Shown: positions 1-6,894 of the stretch, one piece after another
Numbering within the stretch: the stretch's first letter is position 1
Layout: the number at the start of each line of letters is the position of its first letter
Assembly (NCBI GenBank): GCA_045598025.1
Contig: JAZLLH010000054.1
Coordinates: forward strand, 1-9,291
Origin: UBA1195 sp045598025
GTDB taxonomy: Bacteria; Bacteroidota; Bacteroidia; Bacteroidales; WCHB1-69
Length of the DNA stretch: 9,291 nucleotides
Direction: 5' to 3'
The notes under the pieces: model-generated
Told to the model about the DNA's origin: nothing
What the model saw: only the letters and a program-made list of their open reading frames with translations
Databases searched by the model: none
Position numbers and translations under genes: made by a program

Positions 1-209
1 AGCGTTGACGTACACCCGATCTCAGACATGATCTGACAAGTGTACACCGCCCCGTCAGGAGGATCCTTCACAGCCAACTTGCGGGACGTTCCCGCTATGG
101 ATCCCGTAGATGTCTTCCAAATGTAACTCGTGAATCCGTCCGGTGCGGTCAGTCGTGCCACGTTGGATCCTTCACAGTACTGTACCTCAATCGTCATCGA
201 CTGGCATTC
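1..209. repeat. Near-identical direct repeat, copy 1 (inside the downstream paralog)
   Basis: Bases 1-209 match 2881-3089 with one difference (position 120 versus 3000, silent in an Ile codon). Beyond 209 the match continues without gaps to about 820 but drops to roughly 88% (68 mismatches counted by hand over 210-780). The left end of the repeat is unknown because the window stops inside it. Confidence 0.95.
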
Positions 210-887
210 ACCCACCATGTAAGAATAACCGTAATGACCGCCAGCTCCGCAGTCGGCCGAATAGAATACAATCTGGATTTTGTTTCCCACCAGGCTCAGC
301 AGGCTCACACCCACCGTCGTCCAGTCGCGCCAGCGAAGGCTACTGCCGCAACTCTGGAAGCCGGAGATACCTGCTCCGGACACCACGTTGTAACTGTTGC
401 AGGCCACGTTCAGCAGATTGCCGTTCGTGTCCTGTATCAGCATACCGAAACGCGGCTGTTCGGCCGCTTCGTGGCTGGGGTCCTCAAACACCACAGAAAA
501 GTGCAGCAACAGCAGGGAGTTGTTCGTGTCTATGGTCATGGTATACTTGATGCACTCCGCATCATACCCCGTATTTTCGTTACCGAGTTTGCAGGACTGG
601 TTGAATCCGTCGGGAATCAGTGCCAGATTCTCGTTCGGGCTGCCGTCGCAGGTACGGGGATCATAGCCGTATATATCTGTTATGACGGTATGACGGCCGG
701 GTATGGCAGCCGAACCGGACCACGTCAAAGCATTGTAGGCAGTATTATACGTTCCGGAAGAACTGGAAGTCTGGCACAGCCAATACGTGAAGTTCAAATA
801 ACTGAAATCCAAGTTGGGACATTGTGCAGATGCCCCCAAAACAAAACACGACAGCAAAGTCGAAAAAAACAACCGTAACGATTTCAT
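1..887 (-). CDS. Partial secreted T9SS-type surface protein, N-terminal 295 codons (paralog of the upstream gene)
   Basis: The reading frame opens with ATG at 887 and stays open to the window edge, so the C-terminus is missing. It begins with a signal peptide (MKSLRLFFSTLLSCFVLGASA, cleaved near AQC). The mature part starts QCPNLDFSYLNFTYWLC and aligns residue for residue, without gaps, with the first 295 residues of the protein at 897-3767. About 19 residues differ, all before residue 217; residues 217-295 are identical. All ten cysteines of the N-terminal region are shared. The start lies 9 bp after the TAA of the upstream gene, with an A/G-rich leader (GAAAGTAAG), so the two are probably cotranscribed and perhaps translationally coupled. 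By analogy it is exported by Sec and then the T9SS, but its sorting domain is outside the window. The molecular function of the N-terminal region is not recognised. Confidence 0.88.
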   Translation of the reverse strand, partial: MKSLRLFFSTLLSCFVLGASAQCPNLDFSYLNFTYWLCQTSSSSGTYNTAYNALTWSGSAAIPGRHTVITDIYGYDPRTCDGSPNENLALIPDGFNQSCKLGNENTGYDAECIKYTMTIDTNNSLLLLHFSVVFEDPSHEAAEQPRFGMLIQDTNGNLLNVACNSYNVVSGAGISGFQSCGSSLRWRDWTTVGVSLLSLVGNKIQIVFYSADCGAGGHYGYSYMVGECQSMTIEVQYCEGSNVARLTAPDGFTSYIWKTSTGSIAGTSRKLAVKDPPDGAVYTCQIMSEIGCTST

Positions 888-896
888 CTTACTTTC

Positions 897-3767
897 TTAT
901 CTCAACACCGTGACATGACCCACATACTCGTGGTACTGTCCCATAAAGTCTTTCACTACCAATTTGTAGGAATACACCGTGTTAGGAGCCACAGCCTTGC
1001 CGGACACCGAACCGTCCCAGCGTTCCTCCGTATCCGATGACTGCCACACCTGCTGTCCCCAACGGTCGTACAGCGTCAGCAGATAACCTTCTTTCTGGTA
1101 TTCCTGCATCACAGGACCCCAGTCATCATTCAGACCGTCGCCATTGGGTGTAAACGTATTCGGCAGATACACACTCAACTCGTCATACACGTGAATACGC
1201 TTCGTGATTGTGTCGTGGCAGGCGTTCTCGTCTTCCACATAGAAGAATACATAGTAATCTCCCACCACAGCATAACTGTAATACGTCAGCGGACCGTTCG
1301 CCGTACTGCCGTCGCCCAACTCCCAATCCCAGATGGTCAGCGTTCCGCCGCCCTTCTGCGTATTGTCGGACAAGGCAAATGTGCTGTTCGTCGCTACATT
1401 GTAGGTCTTTGTTACGAAATCCGCCACAGGTCCGTCCACATATTCCACATTGATTGATTTGCTCACCGTGCACGTGCCGTCGTACACCGTCACCGTGTAC
1501 GTGCCCGCTCGCAGGTTCGACAGACTGCTCTCGTTCGTATTCACTTCCGCCGGCATCCACGAATATTCGAAATAATCCGTGTCGCCCGTCACCGTTACAT
1601 CCACCGTGCCGTCCGAACGGTCGCAGTATTCCGGTGTCATTGACATCGTCACTACCTGCGTCGCATGGTTGGTGATGAGGATGGTCGTATCGTAGCTGCA
1701 GCCCAGGTCATCCGTCACGCGTACGTTGTAGCTCCCGGCAGGAAGATTCGTCAATGTCTCCGTGCGCGTACCCGTAGCATCCGGACTCCATTTGTACTCC
1801 AACGGTTCCACTCCGTTGATCGTCTCCATAGTGATGCTTCCGTTCGATTGGTCACAGGTCTCGTTCACCAAATCCTTTACTACCATCGTCGGATTCGGAA
1901 TGGCAATCACTTCGTATGTGGCCTTCATTGAGCAACCTTCGTCGTCTGTCACCTTCACCGTATAGTTCCCGTCGTTCAGACCCGACACGTCTTCGGTCGT
2001 ATCGCCATGACTCCATTCGTAAAGGTACGGCTCCGTTCCGCCCTCCACCGAGATGCTTATGCTCCCGTTCGGCTTGTTGCAGCGCATGTTCACCAGATCG
2101 TCCAGATGTATCGTCATCGAATCCGGCTCCTTGATCTCCAAGGTGTCAAAGTTGAAGCACCCGATGTCATCTTCTGTATACAGATAGTACTTGCCTGCAG
2201 GAAGGTCTTTCGTACTCGTGTTCGCCACTTCCGCCGGCATCTTCTCGTAACCTATGCCTTCCCACGTGTACAGATACGGAGGTGTACCGCCCGAAGTCTG
2301 CTGTATCGTTATGTACCCCAGAGAATCTCCATAGCACGGCTCATCCTTCGTCTTGAATACCGTGTGGAAGGCCTTGTGCTCCGTCACCACCGTATCATAG
2401 CCGAAACAGCCTCGCTCGTCCGTGCCTATCACCGAATACATGCCGCCCCGGTCAATGATCACGCTGTCGTTCTGATAGGAAACGATCCTGCCCGAGTCCA
2501 GACTCGACCATTGGTAATTTATCGCGCCCCTCGCTTCAATCCATGTCTCCTTATATTTGCACATCGTTTCCGGACAGTATATCTTCACTACCGGATCGGG
2601 GAATGAAAATACCCGGATCGAATGCGTGTCCGCACATCCGTTCTCCGTGTTCACCGTCAAAAGAATGGTATACATACCCGAATCCTGGAATACGTATTCG
2701 AATGTTGAATCATCGCCCACAAACTCCGTACCGTAACCGGGTTTCCCAATCTCCCAGGTCCAGGTACTCACCCTGGAACCGCTTGCATACGCAATCTGGG
2801 TCAGACGGATGGCGTGACGGCAGGTATCGTAATAGGACGTAAAGTCAGGGGCTATCATCGTCTTCTGGATAACAGCCGTCAGCGTTGACGTACACCCGAT
2901 CTCAGACATGATCTGACAAGTGTACACCGCCCCGTCAGGAGGATCCTTCACAGCCAACTTGCGGGACGTTCCCGCTATGGATCCCGTAGATGTCTTCCAG
3001 ATGTAACTCGTGAATCCGTCCGGTGCGGTCAGTCGTGCCACGTTGGATCCTTCACAGTACTGTACCTCAATCGTCATCGACTGGCATTCGCCCACCATGT
3101 AAGAGTAGCCGTAGTGACCACTCTGACTGCAGTCGGCCGAATAGAACACGATCTGGATCTTGCTTCCCACCAGGCTCAGCAGGCTCACACCCACCGTCGT
3201 CCAGTCACGCCAGCGAAGGTCACCGCCGCAACTCTGGAAACCGGAGATACCCGCTCCGGACACCACGTTGTAACTGTTGCAGGCTACGTTCAGCAAATTG
3301 CCGTTCGTGTCCTGTATCAGCATGCCGAAACGCGGTTGGTTTGCTGCTTCGTGACTGGGATCCTGGAACACCACCGAGAAGTGCAGCAGCAGCAGGGAGT
3401 TATTCGTGTCTATGGTCATGGTATACTTGATGCACTCCGCATCCGCACCTGTACTCTCATTGCCGAGTTTGCAGGACTGGTTGAATCCGTCGGGAATCAG
3501 TGCCAGATACTCGTTCGGACTGCCGTCGCAAGTACGGGGATCATAACCATAGATGTCTGTCATGACGGTATGACGGCCGGACACAGCAGCCGAACCGGAC
3601 CACGTCAGGGCATTGTAGGAAGTATTGGACGTGCTGGCAGAATTGGAAGTCTGGCACAACCAATACGTGAAATTCAAATAACTGAAATCCAAGTTGGGAC
3701 ACTGAGCTTTCGATATCAAAGCACTGAATGTCACCACAATAAATAAAAACAACCTTCTTATTTTCAT
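897..3767 (-). CDS. Large secreted surface protein with PKD and SprB-like repeats and a type B T9SS sorting domain
   Basis: This 956-residue protein is complete. Residues 1-21 form a signal peptide (basic MKIRR, hydrophobic core, cut near KAQ). Residues about 22-238 form an unrecognised cysteine-rich domain with ten Cys. An Ig-like segment follows (about 239-302, with VYTC). Next come a PKD-like domain (about 306-388, WTWEIG), a further beta-rich segment (391-466), and SprB-like repeats near 478-548, 563-617, 638-697 and a weaker one at 715-775. These repeats carry the NGSI, PYLYEW and AGxYxVxVTDDxGC signatures. A second PKD domain (781-862, WDWELGDGST) precedes the C-terminal domain (866-956, LPNTFTPNGDGLNDDW, then LYDRWGQQVW and WDGS). 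That last domain is the CHU_C or type B T9SS sorting signal, so the protein is expected at the cell surface or released. An adhesin role is an inference from the repeat types. Its own promoter lies in the gap after lpxB, and a paralog follows 9 bp downstream. Confidence 0.93.
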   Translation of the reverse strand: MKIRRLFLFIVVTFSALISKAQCPNLDFSYLNFTYWLCQTSNSASTSNTSYNALTWSGSAAVSGRHTVMTDIYGYDPRTCDGSPNEYLALIPDGFNQSCKLGNESTGADAECIKYTMTIDTNNSLLLLHFSVVFQDPSHEAANQPRFGMLIQDTNGNLLNVACNSYNVVSGAGISGFQSCGGDLRWRDWTTVGVSLLSLVGSKIQIVFYSADCSQSGHYGYSYMVGECQSMTIEVQYCEGSNVARLTAPDGFTSYIWKTSTGSIAGTSRKLAVKDPPDGAVYTCQIMSEIGCTSTLTAVIQKTMIAPDFTSYYDTCRHAIRLTQIAYASGSRVSTWTWEIGKPGYGTEFVGDDSTFEYVFQDSGMYTILLTVNTENGCADTHSIRVFSFPDPVVKIYCPETMCKYKETWIEARGAINYQWSSLDSGRIVSYQNDSVIIDRGGMYSVIGTDERGCFGYDTVVTEHKAFHTVFKTKDEPCYGDSLGYITIQQTSGGTPPYLYTWEGIGYEKMPAEVANTSTKDLPAGKYYLYTEDDIGCFNFDTLEIKEPDSMTIHLDDLVNMRCNKPNGSISISVEGGTEPYLYEWSHGDTTEDVSGLNDGNYTVKVTDDEGCSMKATYEVIAIPNPTMVVKDLVNETCDQSNGSITMETINGVEPLEYKWSPDATGTRTETLTNLPAGSYNVRVTDDLGCSYDTTILITNHATQVVTMSMTPEYCDRSDGTVDVTVTGDTDYFEYSWMPAEVNTNESSLSNLRAGTYTVTVYDGTCTVSKSINVEYVDGPVADFVTKTYNVATNSTFALSDNTQKGGGTLTIWDWELGDGSTANGPLTYYSYAVVGDYYVFFYVEDENACHDTITKRIHVYDELSVYLPNTFTPNGDGLNDDWGPVMQEYQKEGYLLTLYDRWGQQVWQSSDTEERWDGSVSGKAVAPNTVYSYKLVVKDFMGQYHEYVGHVTVLR
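2881..3089. repeat. Near-identical direct repeat, copy 2 (inside the complete surface-protein gene)
   Basis: This is the partner of 1-209, exactly 2880 bp away. It encodes residues about 227-295, the end of the cysteine-rich domain and the Ig-like segment. The surrounding homology (2881 to about 3700) is the paralogous N-terminal coding region; only the signal peptides are clearly different. Confidence 0.95.
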
Positions 3768-3804
3768 AATCGATTATATTTGTAGTTGATTCTGCATGCA
3801 AATG

Positions 3805-3839
3805 CAAAAGTAATCATTTTTACGATAAAAAGAGACAAA
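3805..3839 (-). promoter_or_regulatory. Bacteroidota-type promoter of the surface-protein gene pair
   Basis: On the minus strand the -7 element TACTTTTG (3812-3805) fits TAnnTTTG exactly. A TTTG at 3839-3836 sits 23 bp upstream as the -33 element. The start codon at 3767 is about 37 bp downstream of the -7 element. This gives the surface genes a promoter independent of lpxB. Confidence 0.7.
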
Positions 3840-3854
3840 AGTTATCGCTTTTGT
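3835..3854. promoter_or_regulatory. Inverted repeat overlapping the -33 element after lpxB
   Basis: ACAAAAG (3835-3841) and CTTTTGT (3848-3854) are a perfect 7-bp inverted repeat around a 6-base spacer. Read on the minus strand it lies 27 bp past the lpxB stop and is followed by CTCTTTTT, so it could be a weak terminator for lpxB. Because it covers the -33 element it could also be an operator. The stem is short and AT-rich, so either role is tentative. Confidence 0.35.
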
Positions 3855-3881
3855 TGCATCAAGATGACAAAAAATTAATGG

Positions 3882-4979
3882 TTATTTGCGGGAAAAGGCC
3901 ACAAACAGGCTTTCTGCCACGCGTTCCGAAGCATGTCCATCCCCCAGTTTCGTACGCAAAAGACGGTAATCTTCCTCCATTTTTTTCTTCGCGGCACCTC
4001 CTTCCAATATTTTCGATAATTCGCAGGAAAGCTGCTTCACATTCATCCGCCCCTGTATCAGTTCCGCAACGACTTCCTTGTCCGCAATCAGATTGACCAG
4101 AGAAATGAAACGGATACCTCTCACCAGAAGACGGGCAATGGCATAAGACACCGGACTGCTTTTATAACACACCACTTGAGGGGTTCCAAGCAAAGCCGTC
4201 TCCAAAGTGGCCGTGCCCGAAGTGACCAAAGCGGCCTCGCTCTGCTGCAGCAAAGCATACGTCTGATTGTACACCACTTTGATCTGTCCGGAAAGATAGG
4301 GTTCATATCTTTTCTCCTGATGACGGACACCGGCTATCACGAATTCGTAATCCGGGAAACACCGGGACACCTCGGCCATCACGGGAAGCATCCTGCGGAT
4401 TTCCTGAGTCCGGCTTCCGGGAAGCAATGCTATGAGACGAGGGTTTCTGGAAACCGCATGCTCCGGATGTTCCGCTTTCACCACTTCATCCAATAAGGGA
4501 TGTCCGAGATAATGGACCTTCATGCCATGACGGGCATAGAAATCTTCCTCGAAAGGAAGAATGACATACATTTCCGCCACGTACTTCCGGATCTGACGGA
4601 TGCGGGATTTGTGCCAGGCCCATACCTGGGGGGAGATATAGTAACAAACAGGTATTCCACTATGGTACAAACGTTTGGCTACTCTCAAATTGAATCCCGG
4701 ATAATCGACCAGAATCACTACATCGGGTTGGAAAGAGCGGATGTCCTTCAGGCAAAAGTCCAGATTGGAAAAAATCGTACCGAGATGCGTTACCACTTCT
4801 ACGAAACCCATGAACGCCAAATCTTTATAATTCTTAACCACGGTAGCACCCGCTTCTTCCAGGCGTTCGCCTCCCCATGCGCGAATCTCAGCTTGAGCAT
4901 CCTGAAGGAACAGGGCTTTAGCCAAATTGGAGGCATGCAGATCACCGGAAGCCTCTCCGGATAGAATGTAGTATTTCAT
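3882..4979 (-). CDS. lpxB: Lipid-A-disaccharide synthase LpxB
   Basis: LpxB (GT19 family) joins UDP-2,3-diacylglucosamine and lipid X to form lipid A disaccharide phosphate at the inner face of the cytoplasmic membrane, a committed step of lipid A synthesis. The 365-residue protein has the family landmarks in order: LSGEASGDLHASNL (6-19), WGGERLEEAGA (35-45), MGFVEV (57-62), VDYPGFNLRVAK (91-102), YYISPQVWAWHKSRI (113-127), YLGHPLLD (157-164), the LLPGSRTQEI loop (185-194) and SGTATLETAL (254-263), which contribute to nucleotide-sugar binding in the C-terminal lobe. Length is normal for the family (about 370-385). The stop of tgt is 12 bp upstream, so the two genes probably share a transcript, although their functions are unrelated. 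The ATG is the natural start because the family's GEASGD motif begins at residue 8. Confidence 0.97.
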   Translation of the reverse strand: MKYYILSGEASGDLHASNLAKALFLQDAQAEIRAWGGERLEEAGATVVKNYKDLAFMGFVEVVTHLGTIFSNLDFCLKDIRSFQPDVVILVDYPGFNLRVAKRLYHSGIPVCYYISPQVWAWHKSRIRQIRKYVAEMYVILPFEEDFYARHGMKVHYLGHPLLDEVVKAEHPEHAVSRNPRLIALLPGSRTQEIRRMLPVMAEVSRCFPDYEFVIAGVRHQEKRYEPYLSGQIKVVYNQTYALLQQSEAALVTSGTATLETALLGTPQVVCYKSSPVSYAIARLLVRGIRFISLVNLIADKEVVAELIQGRMNVKQLSCELSKILEGGAAKKKMEEDYRLLRTKLGDGHASERVAESLFVAFSRK

Positions 4980-4991
4980 CTCGTTGTCCGT

Positions 4992-6122
4992 TTATATTCG
5001 TTGGGAAAGGACGGGCACCTGCGCATCTTTCCAAGCGGTAAAATCCCCTTCCTGTATATGTTTGCGCGCTTCGCGCACCAAGTCCAGATAAAAATGCAGA
5101 TTGTGCAGGCTACCTACCATGCCGGCCAGCATTTCTCCGTTCATGAACAGATGCCGCAAATAGGCCTTGGAATAGATGCGGTCGGCAAACAGATCGCTTT
5201 CTTCGTCCAAGGGTGAAAAATCAAATTTCCATTTTTCGTTTCGCAGATTGATGATGCCCTGCTTGGTAAACAGACAAGCATTGCGGCCGTTTCGAGTCGG
5301 CATGACGCAATCGAACATATCCACTCCCAAAGCAATGCATTCCAGGATGTTGGCCGGTGTGCCGACCCCCATCAGGTAGCGGGGTTTTTCCCACGGCAGG
5401 ATATCACAGCATATTTTTGTCATCGCATACATGTCTTCCGTCGGTTCTCCGACAGAAACTCCTCCGATGGCATTGCCTTCACAATCCATGGACGCGACGA
5501 ATTCGGCCGAACGGACGCGTAAATCTTTAAACACGCTGCCCTGAATGATGGGGAAGAGGGATTGGTGACGTCCATAGAGCGGCTGGGTCTGCTTCCATTG
5601 ATCGATGGCCCGTTCTAACCATCGGTGAGTACGCTCCATGGATTTTTCCGCATATTCGTGCGTGGCCGGATAGGGCGTACATTCATCCAAGGCCATCATG
5701 ATATCCGAACCGATGATGCGCTGAACGTCCACTACCGATTCGGGAGTGAACTTATGGATGGAGCCATCAATGTGGGAGGAAAAAGTAACACCGCTTTCCG
5801 CAATCTTCCGGCGATGGCTCAGGGAAAACACCTGGAAGCCTCCGCTGTCAGTCAATATGGGTTTGTCCCAGGCATTGAAACGGTGCAATCCGCCAGCAGC
5901 TTCAATGACTTCCATACCCGGTCTCAAGTACAGATGGTAGGTGTTTCCTAAAATAATCTGGGCTTTTATTTCTTCTTCCAGATCTTTCAGATGTACGCCT
6001 TTCACCGCACCTACCGTGCCGACAGGCATGAAAATGGGAGTCTGTATCTCGCCCGAGTCGGTCTGCAGCAAGCCGGCACGGGCCTTGGATTTGGGGTCTG
6101 TCTCTTCTATGTTGAATTTCAT
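4992..6122 (-). CDS. tgt: tRNA-guanine(34) transglycosylase (queuine tRNA-ribosyltransferase)
   Basis: Tgt swaps guanine 34 in GUN-anticodon tRNAs for the queuosine precursor preQ1 in bacteria. The 376-residue protein has the TIM-barrel signatures: TPIFMPVGT (28-36), ILGNTYHLYLRPG (57-69), the general acid/base D92 in TDSGGFQVFSL, D146 in MALDEC, GNAIGGVSVGE (216-226), MGVGTP (251-256) and the nucleophile D271 in VDMFDCVMPTRNGR. The usual C-x-C-x2-C zinc cysteines are replaced: the matching segment reads DEESDLFADRIYSKAYLRHL (306-325), with S309, L311 and D314, while the zinc-ligand histidine position is kept (H340 in SLHNL). From memory, this loss is common in Bacteroidota Tgt. I chose ATG 6122 (MKFNIEETDP) over a TTG at 6149, because the TTG lies in the -7 promoter element and the family starts here. 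Confidence 0.96.
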   Translation of the reverse strand: MKFNIEETDPKSKARAGLLQTDSGEIQTPIFMPVGTVGAVKGVHLKDLEEEIKAQIILGNTYHLYLRPGMEVIEAAGGLHRFNAWDKPILTDSGGFQVFSLSHRRKIAESGVTFSSHIDGSIHKFTPESVVDVQRIIGSDIMMALDECTPYPATHEYAEKSMERTHRWLERAIDQWKQTQPLYGRHQSLFPIIQGSVFKDLRVRSAEFVASMDCEGNAIGGVSVGEPTEDMYAMTKICCDILPWEKPRYLMGVGTPANILECIALGVDMFDCVMPTRNGRNACLFTKQGIINLRNEKWKFDFSPLDEESDLFADRIYSKAYLRHLFMNGEMLAGMVGSLHNLHFYLDLVREARKHIQEGDFTAWKDAQVPVLSQRI

Positions 6123-6146
6123 AAAAATCGCTTTTCCATAAAAGTG

Positions 6147-6154
6147 CAAAAGTA
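6147..6154 (-). promoter_or_regulatory. -7 promoter element of tgt
   Basis: The minus strand reads TACTTTTG at 6154-6147, an exact TAnnTTTG match, 24 bp before the tgt ATG. No clean TTTG -33 element is seen at the expected distance, only T-rich sequence near 6178-6182. Confidence 0.6.
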
Positions 6155-6167
6155 CTAAAAAAGAGAA

Positions 6168-6187
6168 AATGATTCGGGAAAATCATT
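6168..6187. promoter_or_regulatory. Inverted repeat in the tgt / sigma-factor divergent region
   Basis: AATGATT (6168-6174) and AATCATT (6181-6187) form a perfect 7-bp inverted repeat with a 6-base spacer. It sits at the -33 region of the tgt promoter and about 90 bp upstream of the sigma gene. It may be an operator, but 7-bp AT-rich repeats arise easily by chance. The rest of 6188-6276 is AT-rich and shows no convincing -7 element for the sigma gene. Confidence 0.25.
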
Positions 6188-6276
6188 CGACAGTCATCAA
6201 AAATGCATTTTTTTTCCATATACCTACACTTTTCATCCCATTTAGACGTTATAGTGAAAATTTTTGGAAACAGAAT

Positions 6277-6894
6277 ATGGACAAATCCGCAGAATCGGCA
6301 CTTCGCATTCGTATCGACAACCAACTGGTGGACGAGGCGTTGGAGCATGGGGATCAGAAAGCCTATGCCACGCTGATGGAACATCACAAGGATTCTCTTT
6401 ACTACATGATTTTCAAGATGGTGAACAATCCGTACGAGGCAGAAGACCTGACCATTGAAGCCTTTGGGAAAGCCTTCCGCAACCTGTCCAGCTATACCAA
6501 AAACTATGCTTTCAGCACCTGGCTGTACTCCATTGCAGCCAACAACTGCATCGACTACCTGCGCAAAAAACGCCTGAACTGCGTCCTGATGGACGATACC
6601 TATGAGACAGAAGACGATGTCCGCCAACCCTATGCAGACATCCCGGACAACATGCTCTCTCCGGAAGAAAAACTCTGCAAAAAGGAAGGAGAACTGTTGC
6701 TTCGCAGATACGTTGGCATGCTGAAAGAAGAGTACCGGACGCTGATAGAAATGCGTTATTTTCAAGAACTTTCCTACGAAGAAATCGCCACACGGACGAA
6801 CCTTCCTCTGGGAACCGTGAAAAACCGCCTTTTCAAAGCCAAAAACAAACTGCAAGAAATCATTCAGAAACAACAACACGAAGAAACAACATGA
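6277..6894 (+). CDS. ECF-type RNA polymerase sigma factor
   Basis: This 205-residue protein has the two conserved parts of an extracytoplasmic-function sigma factor. Region 2 (about 24-97) contains AYATLMEHH, AEDLTIEAFGKAFRNL and FSTWLYSIAANNCIDYLRKK, for core binding and -10 recognition. Region 4 (about 141-195) contains MLKEEYRTLIEMRYFQELSYEEIATRTN and then LPLGTVKNRLFKAKNKL, the -35 recognition helix-turn-helix. The reading frame is open upstream to an ATG at 6169. I prefer ATG 6277 because the extra 36 residues are low-complexity and promoter-like, and family members begin shortly before the LVDEAL helix. The stop overlaps the start of the OmpA lipoprotein gene (ATGA). No anti-sigma gene is adjacent. 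The long acidic linker (about 104-131) fits the larger Bacteroidota ECF proteins. Confidence 0.93.
   Translation: MDKSAESALRIRIDNQLVDEALEHGDQKAYATLMEHHKDSLYYMIFKMVNNPYEAEDLTIEAFGKAFRNLSSYTKNYAFSTWLYSIAANNCIDYLRKKRLNCVLMDDTYETEDDVRQPYADIPDNMLSPEEKLCKKEGELLLRRYVGMLKEEYRTLIEMRYFQELSYEEIATRTNLPLGTVKNRLFKAKNKLQEIIQKQQHEETT

Noticed and set aside
143..878. Plus-strand open frames over the downstream paralog (143-550 and 234-878), similar to frames at 3023-3430 and 3114-3746
   Set aside because: Their similarity to each other simply reflects the duplicated coding DNA on the minus strand. They have no independent start signals or protein features.
1404..2336. Possible CRISPR or tandem DNA repeat in the surface-protein gene
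   Set aside because: The periodicity is at the protein level (SprB-like repeats). The DNA units differ too much and lack uniform spacers.
6123..6149. TTG start for tgt at 6149
   Set aside because: It falls in the -7 promoter element. The ATG at 6122 gives the expected family N-terminus.
6169..6276. N-terminal extension of the sigma factor from ATG 6169
   Set aside because: The extra 36 residues are low-complexity, come from AT-rich divergent promoter DNA and do not fit sigma region 2. ATG 6277 gives a normal start.
5902..6879. Minus-strand open frame of 325 codons across the tgt 5' end and the sigma gene
   Set aside because: It crosses the tgt promoter and the divergent intergenic region and is antisense to the sigma factor. 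No family features are visible.
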